Assembly: GCA_001438005.1 (NCBI GenBank)
Contig: LIBO01000006.1
Span: 1 to 17,564 of the forward strand
Origin: Verrucomicrobia subdivision 6 bacterium BACL9 MAG-120507-bin52
Lineage (GTDB): Bacteria; Verrucomicrobiota; Verrucomicrobiia; Methylacidiphilales; Verrucolacustridaceae
Length of the DNA: 17,564 bases
Direction: 5' to 3'
Both the position numbers and the translations under genes were made by a program. This document shows positions 1 to 7,373 of the stretch, in pieces (position 1 is the stretch's first letter; each line of letters starts with the position of its first letter). The notes below the pieces were generated by a model. That model made no database searches. It was not told where the DNA came from and was given only the letters and a program-made list of their open reading frames with translations.

Positions 1-2
1 CG

Positions 3-725
3 GGCGACTTCACCAACCTTACCGCTGGGGCGAACTGGTCGATGACCTATAAATTTTCCGAAAAGGAATTTGTCGTGGAACAAAATTCCGACTGCCTTGG
101 CCCCTACGTTCGGACCGACCTGGGCTTTGGCTTCGTCAATAATCTGGAAAGCTCGCAAACTCTCACCGGCACCGTCCTTCCCGGCGTCACCGGCACCTTG
201 GCCAATCCATCGATTTCCGTAAATCCCGGAGTCCGCTTCGACGTCTCCCCTGGCTTCAACTTGACCGACTGGTTCGGCGTCGAGCTTTCTGGCGGCATAC
301 TTTACAACGGTCTTGATCACCTTAATGGCTCCGGAGCCGTGACTCTCGATGGTGGCACCGAAACAATTTCGGGCGGAGGACTCTCTTTGACCGGTCGCTA
401 CCTCCAAGTCCCCGCCATTTTTTCAACCGTCTTTCGTTGGCCCGGCCAAGCCCGCTGGAAGCCTTACCTCTCCACCGGATTCGGCTTCGCCTACAGTCAG
501 CTCCAAATCACTCAGATCGATAACACTCAGACCTCCGATCAGTTCGAGGAGGCTTACTCCCCCGCCTTTTCCGTTGGTTCAGGATTCATCTGGCAAGTCT
601 CCGACACCGTCGACTTCGACGTTGCCTATAAACTTCTCGGCCTGATCAATCCCACCTATTCTTCTCTGCAACCCGGTGTCGCTCTCTCCAACTCAATCCA
701 ATTTGGTATCAATGTCCGCTTCTGA
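3..725 (+). CDS. Outer-membrane beta-barrel protein, C-terminal part (cut by left edge)
   Basis: The reading frame is open to the left edge, so the gene probably starts outside the window; an internal ATG lies at 42 but nothing marks it as the true start. The visible part is rich in alternating hydrophobic and polar stretches with many Gly, Ser, Thr and aromatic residues, as in transmembrane beta-strands. Examples are YVRTDLGFGF, VELSGGILYN, PYLSTGFGFAYS, FSVGSGFIW and VDFDVAYKLLG. It ends in FGINVRF, with the terminal Phe typical of proteins inserted by the BAM complex. The overall look resembles small OmpW or OMP_b-brl barrels, probably a porin-like or structural outer-membrane protein. Substrate and exact family cannot be told. 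Its stop codon lies inside the start of the next gene, a glycosyltransferase, so the two are likely co-transcribed. Confidence 0.75.
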   Translation, partial: GDFTNLTAGANWSMTYKFSEKEFVVEQNSDCLGPYVRTDLGFGFVNNLESSQTLTGTVLPGVTGTLANPSISVNPGVRFDVSPGFNLTDWFGVELSGGILYNGLDHLNGSGAVTLDGGTETISGGGLSLTGRYLQVPAIFSTVFRWPGQARWKPYLSTGFGFAYSQLQITQIDNTQTSDQFEEAYSPAFSVGSGFIWQVSDTVDFDVAYKLLGLINPTYSSLQPGVALSNSIQFGINVRF

Positions 726-1875
726 TCTCACCGCGCGAGTTCTTCAACTCAACTCCCGCCTTCGTGGGGGTGGCACCGATTCTCAGTGCCTCGCCCTTTC
801 CCAAGGCCTTTCCGATCTTGGATGGACCATTGAAATGGCTGGGCCGGCCGACGCTCCCTTGTCCGGCGCCGGGCAAAACTTTGCCTTTCACCCCCTGCCT
901 CGCTTTCGCCTCTTTCAGATCCTCAGTCTGGCGGGAATCCTGCGCCGAACGAAACCCCGCATCCTCCACGCCCACCACGGGGACGACTACTGGACCGCCC
1001 TCCTCGCCTCCCGCCTGGTCGAACCCCGTCCTTTAGTCATCTTTTCTCGTCACCTCGCCAAGAGCCCCCGATCCCACCTGAGTAAAAAATATCTCTTTGC
1101 GCAAGCGGACGCGGTCATCGCCGTTTCCTCCTTTGTCGCCGAAGTTCTCCTTCGCGGCCATGACGACCCTGCTTCCCCCGTGGCGGAACGTCATCACCGT
1201 TCGGCTTGTGTTCTCTCCGCAAAAAAACTTCACCTCATCCATACGGGTATCGATACCACCCACTTTTGTCCGAAGGGACCTGCTTTCACGCAGCAGGCTC
1301 GTCAAAATCTCCAACTCAACCCGAACCAGCTTGTTTTTGGCGTGGTCGGCGGATTCGATCTGCCGGTGGGCAAAGGACAAAGAATTTTTCTCAAAGCCGC
1401 CCAAAGCGTCATGCGCCATCTTCCGACGGCGCGTTTTCTTCTCGCGGGCTCAGGCAATATGGAGGACCTGTTGCGAGATGATATTCGCCACTTGGGCCTC
1501 GAAGATCGTGCCTATCTGATCGGCCAGCAGCCCGACCCCCTTTCTCTGCATCATGCGCTCGACTGTCTCGTCCATCCTCAAATCGCGACCGAGGCCTTTC
1601 CCTCCGTTGTCTTAGAAGCGCACGCCTGTGGTCGGCCCGTCATCGGCTCGGAACTAGACGGCATTCCGGAGGCCTGGGGCATCGGCCAGCTGGGCCGGCT
1701 GGTCCGCGCCGGGGACGCAGCCGCTCTCGCCCGAGCGATGATCGCCCAATCCGAAATTCCTTCTCCCACCGCCGAAGAGCAGTCCCATGCTCACGCCCGT
1801 GTCACCGCCCAAGCTTCCCTTTCTGTCCAAGCCCAACGCACCGCCGCCCTTTATCGCCGGCTCATGTCCAGGTAA
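712..1875 (+). CDS. GT4-family glycosyltransferase
   Basis: Probable retaining glycosyltransferase of the GT-B fold, transferring a sugar from a nucleotide-sugar donor, most likely in the cytoplasm during polysaccharide or surface-glycan assembly; donor and acceptor are unknown. From the ATG at 712 it is 387 residues. The N-terminal half has the acceptor-side Rossmann features (the RGGGTDSQ loop near residue 20, then LHAHHGDD). The C-terminal half has GVVGGFD, a KGQ loop, AGSGNME and the donor-binding EX7E motif with E294 and E302 in EAFPSVVLEA, followed by CGRPVIGS and DGIPE. An in-frame GTG at 676 would add 12 residues, but ATG 712 is preferred: it overlaps the upstream stop by 14 bases and starts directly before the domain. 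A stretch around residues 150-170 looks like a small insertion. There is no second sugar gene nearby to identify the glycan. Confidence 0.88.
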   Translation: MSASDLTARVLQLNSRLRGGGTDSQCLALSQGLSDLGWTIEMAGPADAPLSGAGQNFAFHPLPRFRLFQILSLAGILRRTKPRILHAHHGDDYWTALLASRLVEPRPLVIFSRHLAKSPRSHLSKKYLFAQADAVIAVSSFVAEVLLRGHDDPASPVAERHHRSACVLSAKKLHLIHTGIDTTHFCPKGPAFTQQARQNLQLNPNQLVFGVVGGFDLPVGKGQRIFLKAAQSVMRHLPTARFLLAGSGNMEDLLRDDIRHLGLEDRAYLIGQQPDPLSLHHALDCLVHPQIATEAFPSVVLEAHACGRPVIGSELDGIPEAWGIGQLGRLVRAGDAAALARAMIAQSEIPSPTAEEQSHAHARVTAQASLSVQAQRTAALYRRLMSR

Positions 1876-1953
1876 CCGTTGGGGTTCCGAAATTCAACTG
1901 GGCGGATTTCTCAAGCTTGAGGTTTTGCCCTCTTTCTCTCAACCTCATCGTGT
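1876..1953. other. Intergenic gap before cysteine synthase with small dyads
   Basis: This 78-base gap is the only real spacing in the first plus-strand gene group. It holds a perfect 12-base palindrome, CTCAAGCTTGAG, at 1910-1921. A second inverted repeat pairs TGAGGTT (1918-1924) with AACCTCA (1941-1947) just before the cysteine synthase start. Either could be an operator or leader structure for the cysteine gene, but dyads this short also occur by chance. No convincing -35/-10 pair, long hairpin with a T-run or strong ribosome binding site is visible. Confidence 0.25.
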
Positions 1954-2916
1954 ATGCCGATTCATGAAAATGTACTTGGAACGGTTGGCAGGACCCCCCT
2001 GGTAAAATTACAGCGAATTACCGCTGGCCTCCCCGCCACCATCGCCCTCAAATGCGAATTCTTTAATCCCCTCGGCAGTGTCAAAGACCGCATCGGCGCC
2101 GCTATGATTGCGGCCGCAGAGCAAGAGGGCAAGATCACCCCCCAAACCACCATCATCGAGCCCACTTCCGGCAACACCGGCATTGCCCTCGCGTTCGTCG
2201 CCGCCGCCAAAGGCTACAAGCTCATTCTCACCATGCCCGAGAGCATGAGCCTCGAGCGCCGCACTCTCCTCGCCCTCCTCGGCGCCAAACTCGAACTCAC
2301 CCCCGCCGCCGAGGGAATGAAAGGCGCCATCGCCCGGGCCGAAGCCCTCGCCAAAGAAATTCCCGGCTCCTTCATTCCCCAACAGTTTAAAAATCCGGCC
2401 AACCCCGCCATTCACAAAAAAACCACCGCGGAAGAAATCTGGTCCGATACCGATGGCTTGGTCGATATCTTTATCTCCGCTGTCGGCACCGGAGGCACCA
2501 TCACCGGTGTTTCCGAAGTCATTAAATCCCGTAAAAAAACCTTCCGCGCCATCGCGGTCGAACCCAAGGATTCCCCCGTCATCACCCAAACCCGCGCCGG
2601 CCAACCCGTAAAACCTGGCCCCCACAAAATTCAGGGAACCGGTGCCGGCTTTGTCCCCGATAACCTCCACCTCGATATCGTCGACGAAGTCATCACCGTC
2701 ACCAACGAGGAAGCCTTTGCCATGGCCCGCCGCATCTGCAAGGAAGAGGGCATGCTTGTCGGCATCTCGACCGGCGCCAATGTGCACGTCGCCCTCGAAG
2801 TCGCCCAACGCCCCGAAAATAAGGGCAAGCTCATCGTCACCATCGGTTGCAGCACGGGCGAGCGCTATCTCACCACCGCTCTGGCCGATGAAGCGCGTCG
2901 CCTCGTCGGCGGTTAA
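1954..2916 (+). CDS. cysK: Cysteine synthase (O-acetylserine sulfhydrylase)
   Basis: PLP-dependent enzyme that makes L-cysteine from O-acetylserine and sulfide in the cytoplasm. The 320-residue length fits the family. Visible motifs in order are GRTPLVKL near residue 12, the PLP lysine K44 in GSVKDR, the substrate loop TSGNTG at 71-76, the PLP phosphate loop GTGGT at 178-182, and EGMLVGISTGAN near 270. The segment GPHKIQGTGAGFVP is typical of the CysK/CysM group. CysK fits slightly better than CysM or cystathionine beta-synthase because no extra regulatory domain is present, but paralogues that use other sulfur donors cannot be excluded by eye. The gene starts with ATG after a 78-base gap, and a small coiled-coil gene follows only four bases after its stop. 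No serine acetyltransferase (cysE) is in the window. Confidence 0.95.
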   Translation: MPIHENVLGTVGRTPLVKLQRITAGLPATIALKCEFFNPLGSVKDRIGAAMIAAAEQEGKITPQTTIIEPTSGNTGIALAFVAAAKGYKLILTMPESMSLERRTLLALLGAKLELTPAAEGMKGAIARAEALAKEIPGSFIPQQFKNPANPAIHKKTTAEEIWSDTDGLVDIFISAVGTGGTITGVSEVIKSRKKTFRAIAVEPKDSPVITQTRAGQPVKPGPHKIQGTGAGFVPDNLHLDIVDEVITVTNEEAFAMARRICKEEGMLVGISTGANVHVALEVAQRPENKGKLIVTIGCSTGERYLTTALADEARRLVGG

Positions 2917-2920
2917 GCTC

Positions 2921-3178
2921 ATGCCCCAAGCAAAGAAGAGGGCTCTCGCCCGGCCGGCGCAAAAGCCCGTTCCCGCTCTTCCGCCCGAAGTCTTAGAACA
3001 AGCCGCCCAGGGTTGGCTGCAATCTCATGGAATTTCGTCGACGCCCACCACTCCCAAACCGAACGAACCCTCTTTCACTCAGCTCTCCGAAAGCTTAGAA
3101 AAAGTTTTGCACCAGTTGCGGGCCGAGTTAAACGATCTCCGGACCCGAATCTCCCGCCTCGAATCGAAAAAATCCTAA
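2921..3178 (+). CDS. Small hypothetical coiled-coil protein
   Basis: An 85-residue protein that I do not recognise. The first 25 residues are basic and rich in Pro and Ala. The middle has a low-complexity SSTPTTPKPNEP linker. The last 30 residues are a strongly charged helix with regularly spaced leucines (LSESLEKVLHQLRAELNDLRTRISRLE), which should form a coiled coil and suggests self-association or partner binding. There is no signal peptide or membrane segment. The ATG at 2921 lies four bases after the cysteine synthase stop, so the two are probably translated from one message; the frame stays open upstream inside cysK, but that part is a shadow. Its TAA stop interlocks with the TAG stop of the convergent gene on the other strand (CTAA, 3175-3178). 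Codon use is C-rich like its neighbours, which supports a real gene, but the function is unknown. Confidence 0.6.
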   Translation: MPQAKKRALARPAQKPVPALPPEVLEQAAQGWLQSHGISSTPTTPKPNEPSFTQLSESLEKVLHQLRAELNDLRTRISRLESKKS

Positions 3179-3714
3179 AGAGACAAAAGCAGTCGCACGA
3201 CGTTTTCCCAACGTCGCTCCTCCCCACGGGCCAGCGCGTCCCGATCCTTTTGCGGGACCTCCTCGGCTCTCTCAATTGCCAAAATTCTCTCCTCATGCTC
3301 CTGCAGGGCGCGGCGATATTTTCGCTCCTGCTCGGGCGACAGTTCGGCCATCGAGTACCCATCGGTAAATTTAATCACCACTGGCCTCGACTGATCCCGA
3401 TTCTCCCAATCCCAAAACTGCCCCAGCGGTCGTTTCATCATATGTTGGGTCAATTGCCGGATCAGTAGATCATACGCCTGATCGGAGGTGCCCGACGCCG
3501 CCGTGACCGGCAAGCTCGCCACCCAAGTCGTCGCTGTCAGCGGCAAAACCGCCAGATCCAACGGCCTCACTACCCAGAAGTCCGCAAAGGAGTACATTGC
3601 CTCCGGTGGGGCGAAATAGTCACTGGGGGCCTCGGCCTGCAGGCTTTGACCTCCACCCGCCCAGAGCAAACTGAGTCCGAGAAAAAACCTTTTCACGATT
3701 CTAAAATTGGCCAC
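3175..3714 (-). CDS. Secreted hypothetical protein with hydrophobic central segment
   Basis: A 179-residue protein from a GTG at 3714. A second GTG at 3696 (residue 7) would start right at KRFFLGLSLLWAGG, the beginning of a clear signal peptide ending near SLQAEA, so the true length may be 173. After the signal comes FWVVRPLDLAVLPLTATTW and a moderately hydrophobic stretch to about residue 75. This resembles small periplasmic or outer-membrane-associated proteins with an RPL..A/G-rich segment seen in many Gram-negative bacteria, though that is only a resemblance. The C-terminal third is a highly charged helix (ELSPEQERKYRRALQEHEERI). It is the last gene of a likely four-gene minus-strand operon, 30 bases after the RNA methyltransferase gene. 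Its codons are G-ending, as in the other minus-strand genes. Function unknown. Confidence 0.7.
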   Translation of the reverse strand: MANFRIVKRFFLGLSLLWAGGGQSLQAEAPSDYFAPPEAMYSFADFWVVRPLDLAVLPLTATTWVASLPVTAASGTSDQAYDLLIRQLTQHMMKRPLGQFWDWENRDQSRPVVIKFTDGYSMAELSPEQERKYRRALQEHEERILAIERAEEVPQKDRDALARGEERRWENVVRLLLSL

Positions 3715-3744
3715 CCACCCGAGTCGGTCAACTGCCCCCTCCGC

Positions 3745-4836
3745 TTAGGGTGAATGGCTTGGGGACAACGCCGAAGATCTTAGCAGAACCAAACACTCCA
3801 CATGGGCTGTCCTCGGAAAAAGGTCGATCGGCTGAAACCATTCGGGCGTCCATTTCGCTGACCAAGCCCGCAAATCCCGCGCCAGTGCCGGCGGGTCACA
3901 CGAAAGGTAAAGAACCCCTTGAAAAGGCAGATCCCGTTCAAAAAACCGTCGGGCATCGGGACTCAGCCCGCCTCGGGGTGGATTGATCAGGCAAAACGAA
4001 GCACCTGTCCCCAGTTTCTCCAAGCCCTCCTCGAAGCGATCCTCAAATCGCCCCTCCAACAACTCCGCTTTCGGCGCCTCCCGCTGAAACACGGGGACGG
4101 CCGCCGCACTCGACTCCACTCCCACCACCCGAATCCCGCGCTCCGTCAGCGGCTTGCTGAAAAAACCGGTCCCCGCGTACCCCTCTAATATGCTCTCGAT
4201 TCCCTCCGGCACCGCCGCCACCACCTGCTGTTGGAGTAACTTAGCCAGTGGCCGATTCGACTGGTAAAATGCCTCCCCTCGCACCTCGTCCGCCCGAATC
4301 GAGTAGTGGGGCCGTGGCCGCGGACGCTCCCGCAAAACCGCCAACTTCTGATTCACGTCGTCTGCCGCCAGCAGACAGCGCGCGACATCCACCAGTGTCC
4401 TTCCATCCGCCCCCAAAAAACCGATCCGCCCATCCCGATTGTGCACCGTGATCCGATTCCGATACGCATAATCAGGACCCGTCAAAGCCGGCCGAAGCAC
4501 AGGGTTTTCCAACTTTCCAATTCGTTTCAACGCACTCTCAATCTGGGCCACCTTGGCCCGCACCTCCGCCGGATAGGCTAGGTGCTGCGTCGCACAGCCC
4601 CCGCACTGGGTAAAGAGGGAGCAAGGAGGCACCACCCGATCGGCCGAGGGTTCCAACACCTCGACCAGGCGAGCCCGCGAATAGGTTTTGTGAACCTCCG
4701 TCACCACCACCCTCACTTTTTCCCTGAGGGCGGTGAACGGGACAAAAATAACCTGCCCCTCGTGGCGAGACACCCCATCCCCACCATAGGCGAGCTCCGA
4801 GATAGTTAACTCGATCGGCTCGGCCGCCGATCCCAC
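3745..4836 (-). CDS. TrmA/RumA-family 5-methyluridine RNA methyltransferase
   Basis: Probable SAM-dependent enzyme methylating C5 of a uridine in 23S rRNA or tRNA. Residues 8-61 fit a TRAM RNA-binding domain (LAYGGDGVSRHEGQVIFVP). The iron-sulfur cluster cysteines are C72, C78 and C81 in CX5CGGC, with C154 as the fourth ligand. The catalytic domain has FYQSN (Q192), GYAGTGFFS in place of the usual D-x-Y-CG-G SAM loop, NPPRGGL in place of DPPR, the nucleophile C313 in YLSCDP and the general base E347 in HVE. At 363 residues it is shorter than the usual 400-450, with little sequence between the cluster and the methyltransferase domain. It starts with GTG eight bases after the TIGR04073-like stop. 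RlmD, RlmCD and TrmA cannot be separated here; the cluster argues for the RumA-type group. Confidence 0.85.
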   Translation of the reverse strand: MGSAAEPIELTISELAYGGDGVSRHEGQVIFVPFTALREKVRVVVTEVHKTYSRARLVEVLEPSADRVVPPCSLFTQCGGCATQHLAYPAEVRAKVAQIESALKRIGKLENPVLRPALTGPDYAYRNRITVHNRDGRIGFLGADGRTLVDVARCLLAADDVNQKLAVLRERPRPRPHYSIRADEVRGEAFYQSNRPLAKLLQQQVVAAVPEGIESILEGYAGTGFFSKPLTERGIRVVGVESSAAAVPVFQREAPKAELLEGRFEDRFEEGLEKLGTGASFCLINPPRGGLSPDARRFFERDLPFQGVLYLSCDPPALARDLRAWSAKWTPEWFQPIDLFPRTAHVECLVLLRSSALSPSHSP

Positions 4837-4844
4837 AGGCGGCT

Positions 4845-5207
4845 TCAGTACCAGTTGTCTTTCAAGTCTGCCGGCGGATACGGCTCAACCTGCCCCGTGT
4901 CGTGCGCCGGCATCTTCATCGACTTGGTCGGAATAAAAAAGGTCGCAATCTCCACCGTGCCCATCGCCGTGTCCATGATCATTCGCGAAACTCCTTGGGT
5001 AAAACCGAACGTATCGCCGTAGGTTCCCCCACCCTCTTGTGTCGCCACATAGGGAGAATCAAACAACTCGGAAACCGAAAGGGTCACGTTGGCAATCCCT
5101 CGCCCCAACTTTTCCATCATCGTCGGCTTGGGCGGAAGCCGTAAATCCGCCAAACCCACCGCCGGAAGGAAGCCAAGCAAGAGACCTATTTGTAGGAATT
5201 TGTTCAT
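4845..5207 (-). CDS. TIGR04073-like exosortase-associated secreted protein
   Basis: A 120-residue secreted protein with a clean signal peptide (basic start, LLLGFLPAVGLA, cleavage near residue 20). The mature part has KLGRGIANVTLSVSEL at about 32-47 and FGFTQGVSRMIMDTAMGTVEIATFFIP at about 68-94, then a proline-rich tail with EPYPP. These two blocks match my memory of the TIGR04073 family, small proteins found mostly in genomes with exosortase/PEP-CTERM systems, especially Verrucomicrobia; the family's role is unknown. No exosortase or PEP-CTERM protein is in the window. The ATG at 5205-5207 is well placed for the signal peptide. It lies between the Amidase_3 gene (47 bases upstream) and the RNA methyltransferase (eight bases downstream) on the same strand, so an operon is likely. 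A database profile search would settle the family. Confidence 0.72.
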   Translation of the reverse strand: MNKFLQIGLLLGFLPAVGLADLRLPPKPTMMEKLGRGIANVTLSVSELFDSPYVATQEGGGTYGDTFGFTQGVSRMIMDTAMGTVEIATFFIPTKSMKMPAHDTGQVEPYPPADLKDNWY

Positions 5208-5254
5208 AGATTACTCATGCCGCCTTCCGCCCAGCCTGCAAGGGGGAAAAAAAT

Positions 5255-6535
5255 TTAAGGCGAATAATTTGTGAATGCCGTCGAACGACTGGGCAGTGTC
5301 CGAAACCGCTCGATTACCCCATCCGCCACCCGATCGGAAAACTCCTTAAAAATATTCTCTCGGTTCCGCCCCCCGATCATCCGCGTTCCCTCGTACTCCC
5401 CCGCCTGAATCCAGGCATAGGTCGTTCGGTCATTCATATAGGGCCCCTCAATAAAGATCACCGGCCCTCGGAACAGTCGGTTGGCAATCAGGTTCCGGTG
5501 CCATACATAAGGACTCACCCCAGAAGGTGAAGCGTAGCCCGAGCCCCCATAATTCTCCGGCGGGAATCCCCATCTACTCTGAAACTGTCGCCCGATTTCT
5601 GCCCCCAGATCCAGCTCCTCCGGCGTGGAATTCTCGAGCAACTTGCGCATCAAGTGAAACTTGTGATCATCATAGACCAGCTCACTCGCGGTGTACGCCC
5701 CGTGCGAAAACAGCACCAGCCGATTCACGCTGCGAAGGCTAGGCCTTCCTCGGCTACCCCAAGGCGCCGCATTGTAGTGGAGGCAGAGAGTGAAATCGGG
5801 CCGCAACTCCTCATTCACCCGACGCGCCCGCGCTTGGATTTCGGCGGAACGATAAAAAAGCAGCTCCGCATTCCACCGAATCAACCCGTTCATCGAATAT
5901 CTTGGGGTGCGCCGCCTTTGAAAATCCTGCAACAGATACTCAATCGCTTCGGGATAAAGATCATTGGGACGCAAAGCGGTCGTCGGCGTAAAGCCATCGT
6001 GAGTCCACACCACCTTCGCCCCCGCTTGCCTGAGCCGACTCTCTAAAAGACGACAGGTCTTTAGGTTGATCTCCCCCTCCACTACCGGCCGATCTCGCCC
6101 AATCCGAAAGGTCCGCTCCTCAATATCCGCCCAATCTCCTCCAATGTGCCCCGGATCCAGGCAAATGACTTGGCCTCGCAACGGTTTTTCCGGATCGGGT
6201 AAACAAAAAGAAACAGCGCGCTGACTTTCGACTTCCTTGGCTTTGGTGGCCCACCGCAAGGTGTAGAGGGGCTCCGTCTTGGCCACGTCCCGATAGACAC
6301 GCACGCTCTCCTCATCGACTTCCAAATATTTGGCCAACGCCCCCGAAGGATCAAACACCCGTTGGCACCGCTGCAAAAAATCCTTTCGCGCAATCGTGCC
6401 TTGATACACATCCAACAAACGCCACTCCGGCACCTCCGCCAAAGGGGAAAAAAGAAAGGGCTTATCCTCCACCGCGCTGGCCGTGGGAATGACCCCCACC
6501 CCTATCGCAAAACTCATCGATCTCAACCAGCCCAT
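5255..6535 (-). CDS. Secreted N-acetylmuramoyl-L-alanine amidase, Amidase_3 family
   Basis: Zinc enzyme cleaving the bond between MurNAc and the stem peptide of peptidoglycan in the periplasm. From the ATG at 6535 the protein is 426 residues with a signal peptide (MGWLRS, then FAIGVGVIPTASA). The frame is open 78 codons further upstream, but that extension lacks secretion features and runs into the divergent gene. Residues 45-120 form an N-terminal region I do not recognise. The catalytic domain has LDPGH (H130), VVEGEINL (zinc Glu, probably E153), LCLHYNAA (H253) and FIEGPYMND (catalytic Glu E363), so all four key positions are present. Insertions between them (about 170-245 and 260-355) make the domain longer than in AmiA/AmiC. 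It is first in a likely operon with the TIGR04073-like protein, methyltransferase and hypothetical protein. A role in cell separation or wall turnover is inferred. Confidence 0.88.
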   Translation of the reverse strand: MGWLRSMSFAIGVGVIPTASAVEDKPFLFSPLAEVPEWRLLDVYQGTIARKDFLQRCQRVFDPSGALAKYLEVDEESVRVYRDVAKTEPLYTLRWATKAKEVESQRAVSFCLPDPEKPLRGQVICLDPGHIGGDWADIEERTFRIGRDRPVVEGEINLKTCRLLESRLRQAGAKVVWTHDGFTPTTALRPNDLYPEAIEYLLQDFQRRRTPRYSMNGLIRWNAELLFYRSAEIQARARRVNEELRPDFTLCLHYNAAPWGSRGRPSLRSVNRLVLFSHGAYTASELVYDDHKFHLMRKLLENSTPEELDLGAEIGRQFQSRWGFPPENYGGSGYASPSGVSPYVWHRNLIANRLFRGPVIFIEGPYMNDRTTYAWIQAGEYEGTRMIGGRNRENIFKEFSDRVADGVIERFRTLPSRSTAFTNYSP

Positions 6536-6620
6536 GACACCCACAATGAACTCGAATCCCCCGCGGGCAAGAAGCGAGGGGTGGCTTGAGCCAACCCGCT
6601 CTTTTCCATACTCTTTTTTA
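6536..6620. promoter_or_regulatory. Divergent intergenic region with imperfect dyad
   Basis: This 85-base gap separates two divergent operons and should hold both promoters. The clearest structure is an imperfect inverted repeat at 6579-6597 (GGGTGGCTTGAGCCAACCC), whose core GGCT-TG-AGCC is exact; it could be an operator serving both directions. For the plus gene a weak pair is TTGAGC at 6586-6591 and CATACT at 6607-6612, with a short 15-base spacer, overlapping the dyad. Nothing better is visible on the minus strand. All of this is suggestive only. Confidence 0.3.
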
Positions 6621-7373
6621 ATGGATCCCTCCCCCACCCCCAAACCCCGGCTTCCATGGGATCGTTGGATCACCGTCGGCACCATCGGCCTCGCCGCTCT
6701 GGTCGCCTCCGGTTGGACGATGCGGGAGCGCCAGTGGGCCACCGATCGGGCCGAATCGCGCGAAGACATGCGCCAGGCGATGCACCGCCTGAAAACCCTC
6801 TCCTCCTCCGCGGATCAGATCCGTACCGCTTATCTCCAGCGCAAATCGGAGCTCGATGCCACCCGAAAGAAACTGGAGCAGGCCAATGCCCGCTCTTCCG
6901 AGGATCGCGGGAAACCCCCCGCCACGCCCGACGAAAGAGCAAAATCGGCGAAAACCATCTCCGCCTTTGCCAAAAAATTATCCTCGAGCAAGCTCCCCGC
7001 GTGGGCCGCCGTGGAAAAGGCGGACGGTGCGATTCGAATCCTCCCCGGCATCAGCCTTCCTAAGGGAAACGCGGGCTTCCAAAATTTTGCTTCCCTTGCT
7101 TCCACCCTTGTCTCCATCGGTCCCGACTGGACTCTGGAGCTGATCGCCCGCGCCGAGCCCGCTTCCGATGCCTGGGAAACGGCCCAAGAACGGGCCGACC
7201 TTCTCATCCGGTCGGCCGAAAAATCACTCCAAGGCCAACCCGCCCGCCTGCGACTCCGCCTCGAAGTTACCAAAGGCCCTCGCATGGAGTGGCGTCTTCA
7301 ACCCCCCGAAATGACCGCCAAAGCCCAACCCAAGTCCAAGTCCGCCCCCAATCCTAAAGCGGTAAAAAAGTGA
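6621..7373 (+). CDS. Membrane-anchored coiled-coil protein with possible OmpA-like C-terminal domain
   Basis: A 250-residue protein that I do not recognise by name. From the ATG at 6621 it has a short proline-rich cytoplasmic start, one transmembrane helix at about 16-33 (WITVGTIGLAALVASGW), then a coiled-coil stretch at about 40-95. Residues 125-215 (beginning ADGAIRILPGISLPKG) have the order of a worn OmpA/MotB peptidoglycan-binding domain: a strand, a long helix, a strand ELIARAEPASD where a GHTD-like loop would be, then AQERADLLI like the RA helix. The usual Asp and Arg contacts are only partly present, so this is an inference. The tail is Lys/Pro-rich. The frame is open further upstream, but ATG 6621 fits the membrane topology. 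Its stop overlaps the next gene's GTG start by four bases (GTGA). Confidence 0.68.
   Translation: MDPSPTPKPRLPWDRWITVGTIGLAALVASGWTMRERQWATDRAESREDMRQAMHRLKTLSSSADQIRTAYLQRKSELDATRKKLEQANARSSEDRGKPPATPDERAKSAKTISAFAKKLSSSKLPAWAAVEKADGAIRILPGISLPKGNAGFQNFASLASTLVSIGPDWTLELIARAEPASDAWETAQERADLLIRSAEKSLQGQPARLRLRLEVTKGPRMEWRLQPPEMTAKAQPKSKSAPNPKAVKK

Noticed and set aside
1910..1921. CTCAAGCTTGAG palindrome as a transcription terminator
   Set aside because: With a loop of four the stem is only four pairs and no strong T-run follows, so it is not a credible intrinsic terminator.
2642..2920. Upstream extension of the small coiled-coil gene
   Set aside because: It lies inside cysK in another frame and reads as low-complexity Ser/Pro; ATG 2921 sits right after the cysK stop.
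2008..2922. 304-codon open frame on the minus strand
   Set aside because: It lies fully antisense to cysK and is a Gly/Asp-rich composition artefact of C-ending codons on the other strand, with no recognisable domain.
6536..6769. 78-codon N-terminal extension of the Amidase_3 gene
   Set aside because: It would bury the signal peptide and overlap the divergent gene; ATG 6535 starts directly before the signal peptide.
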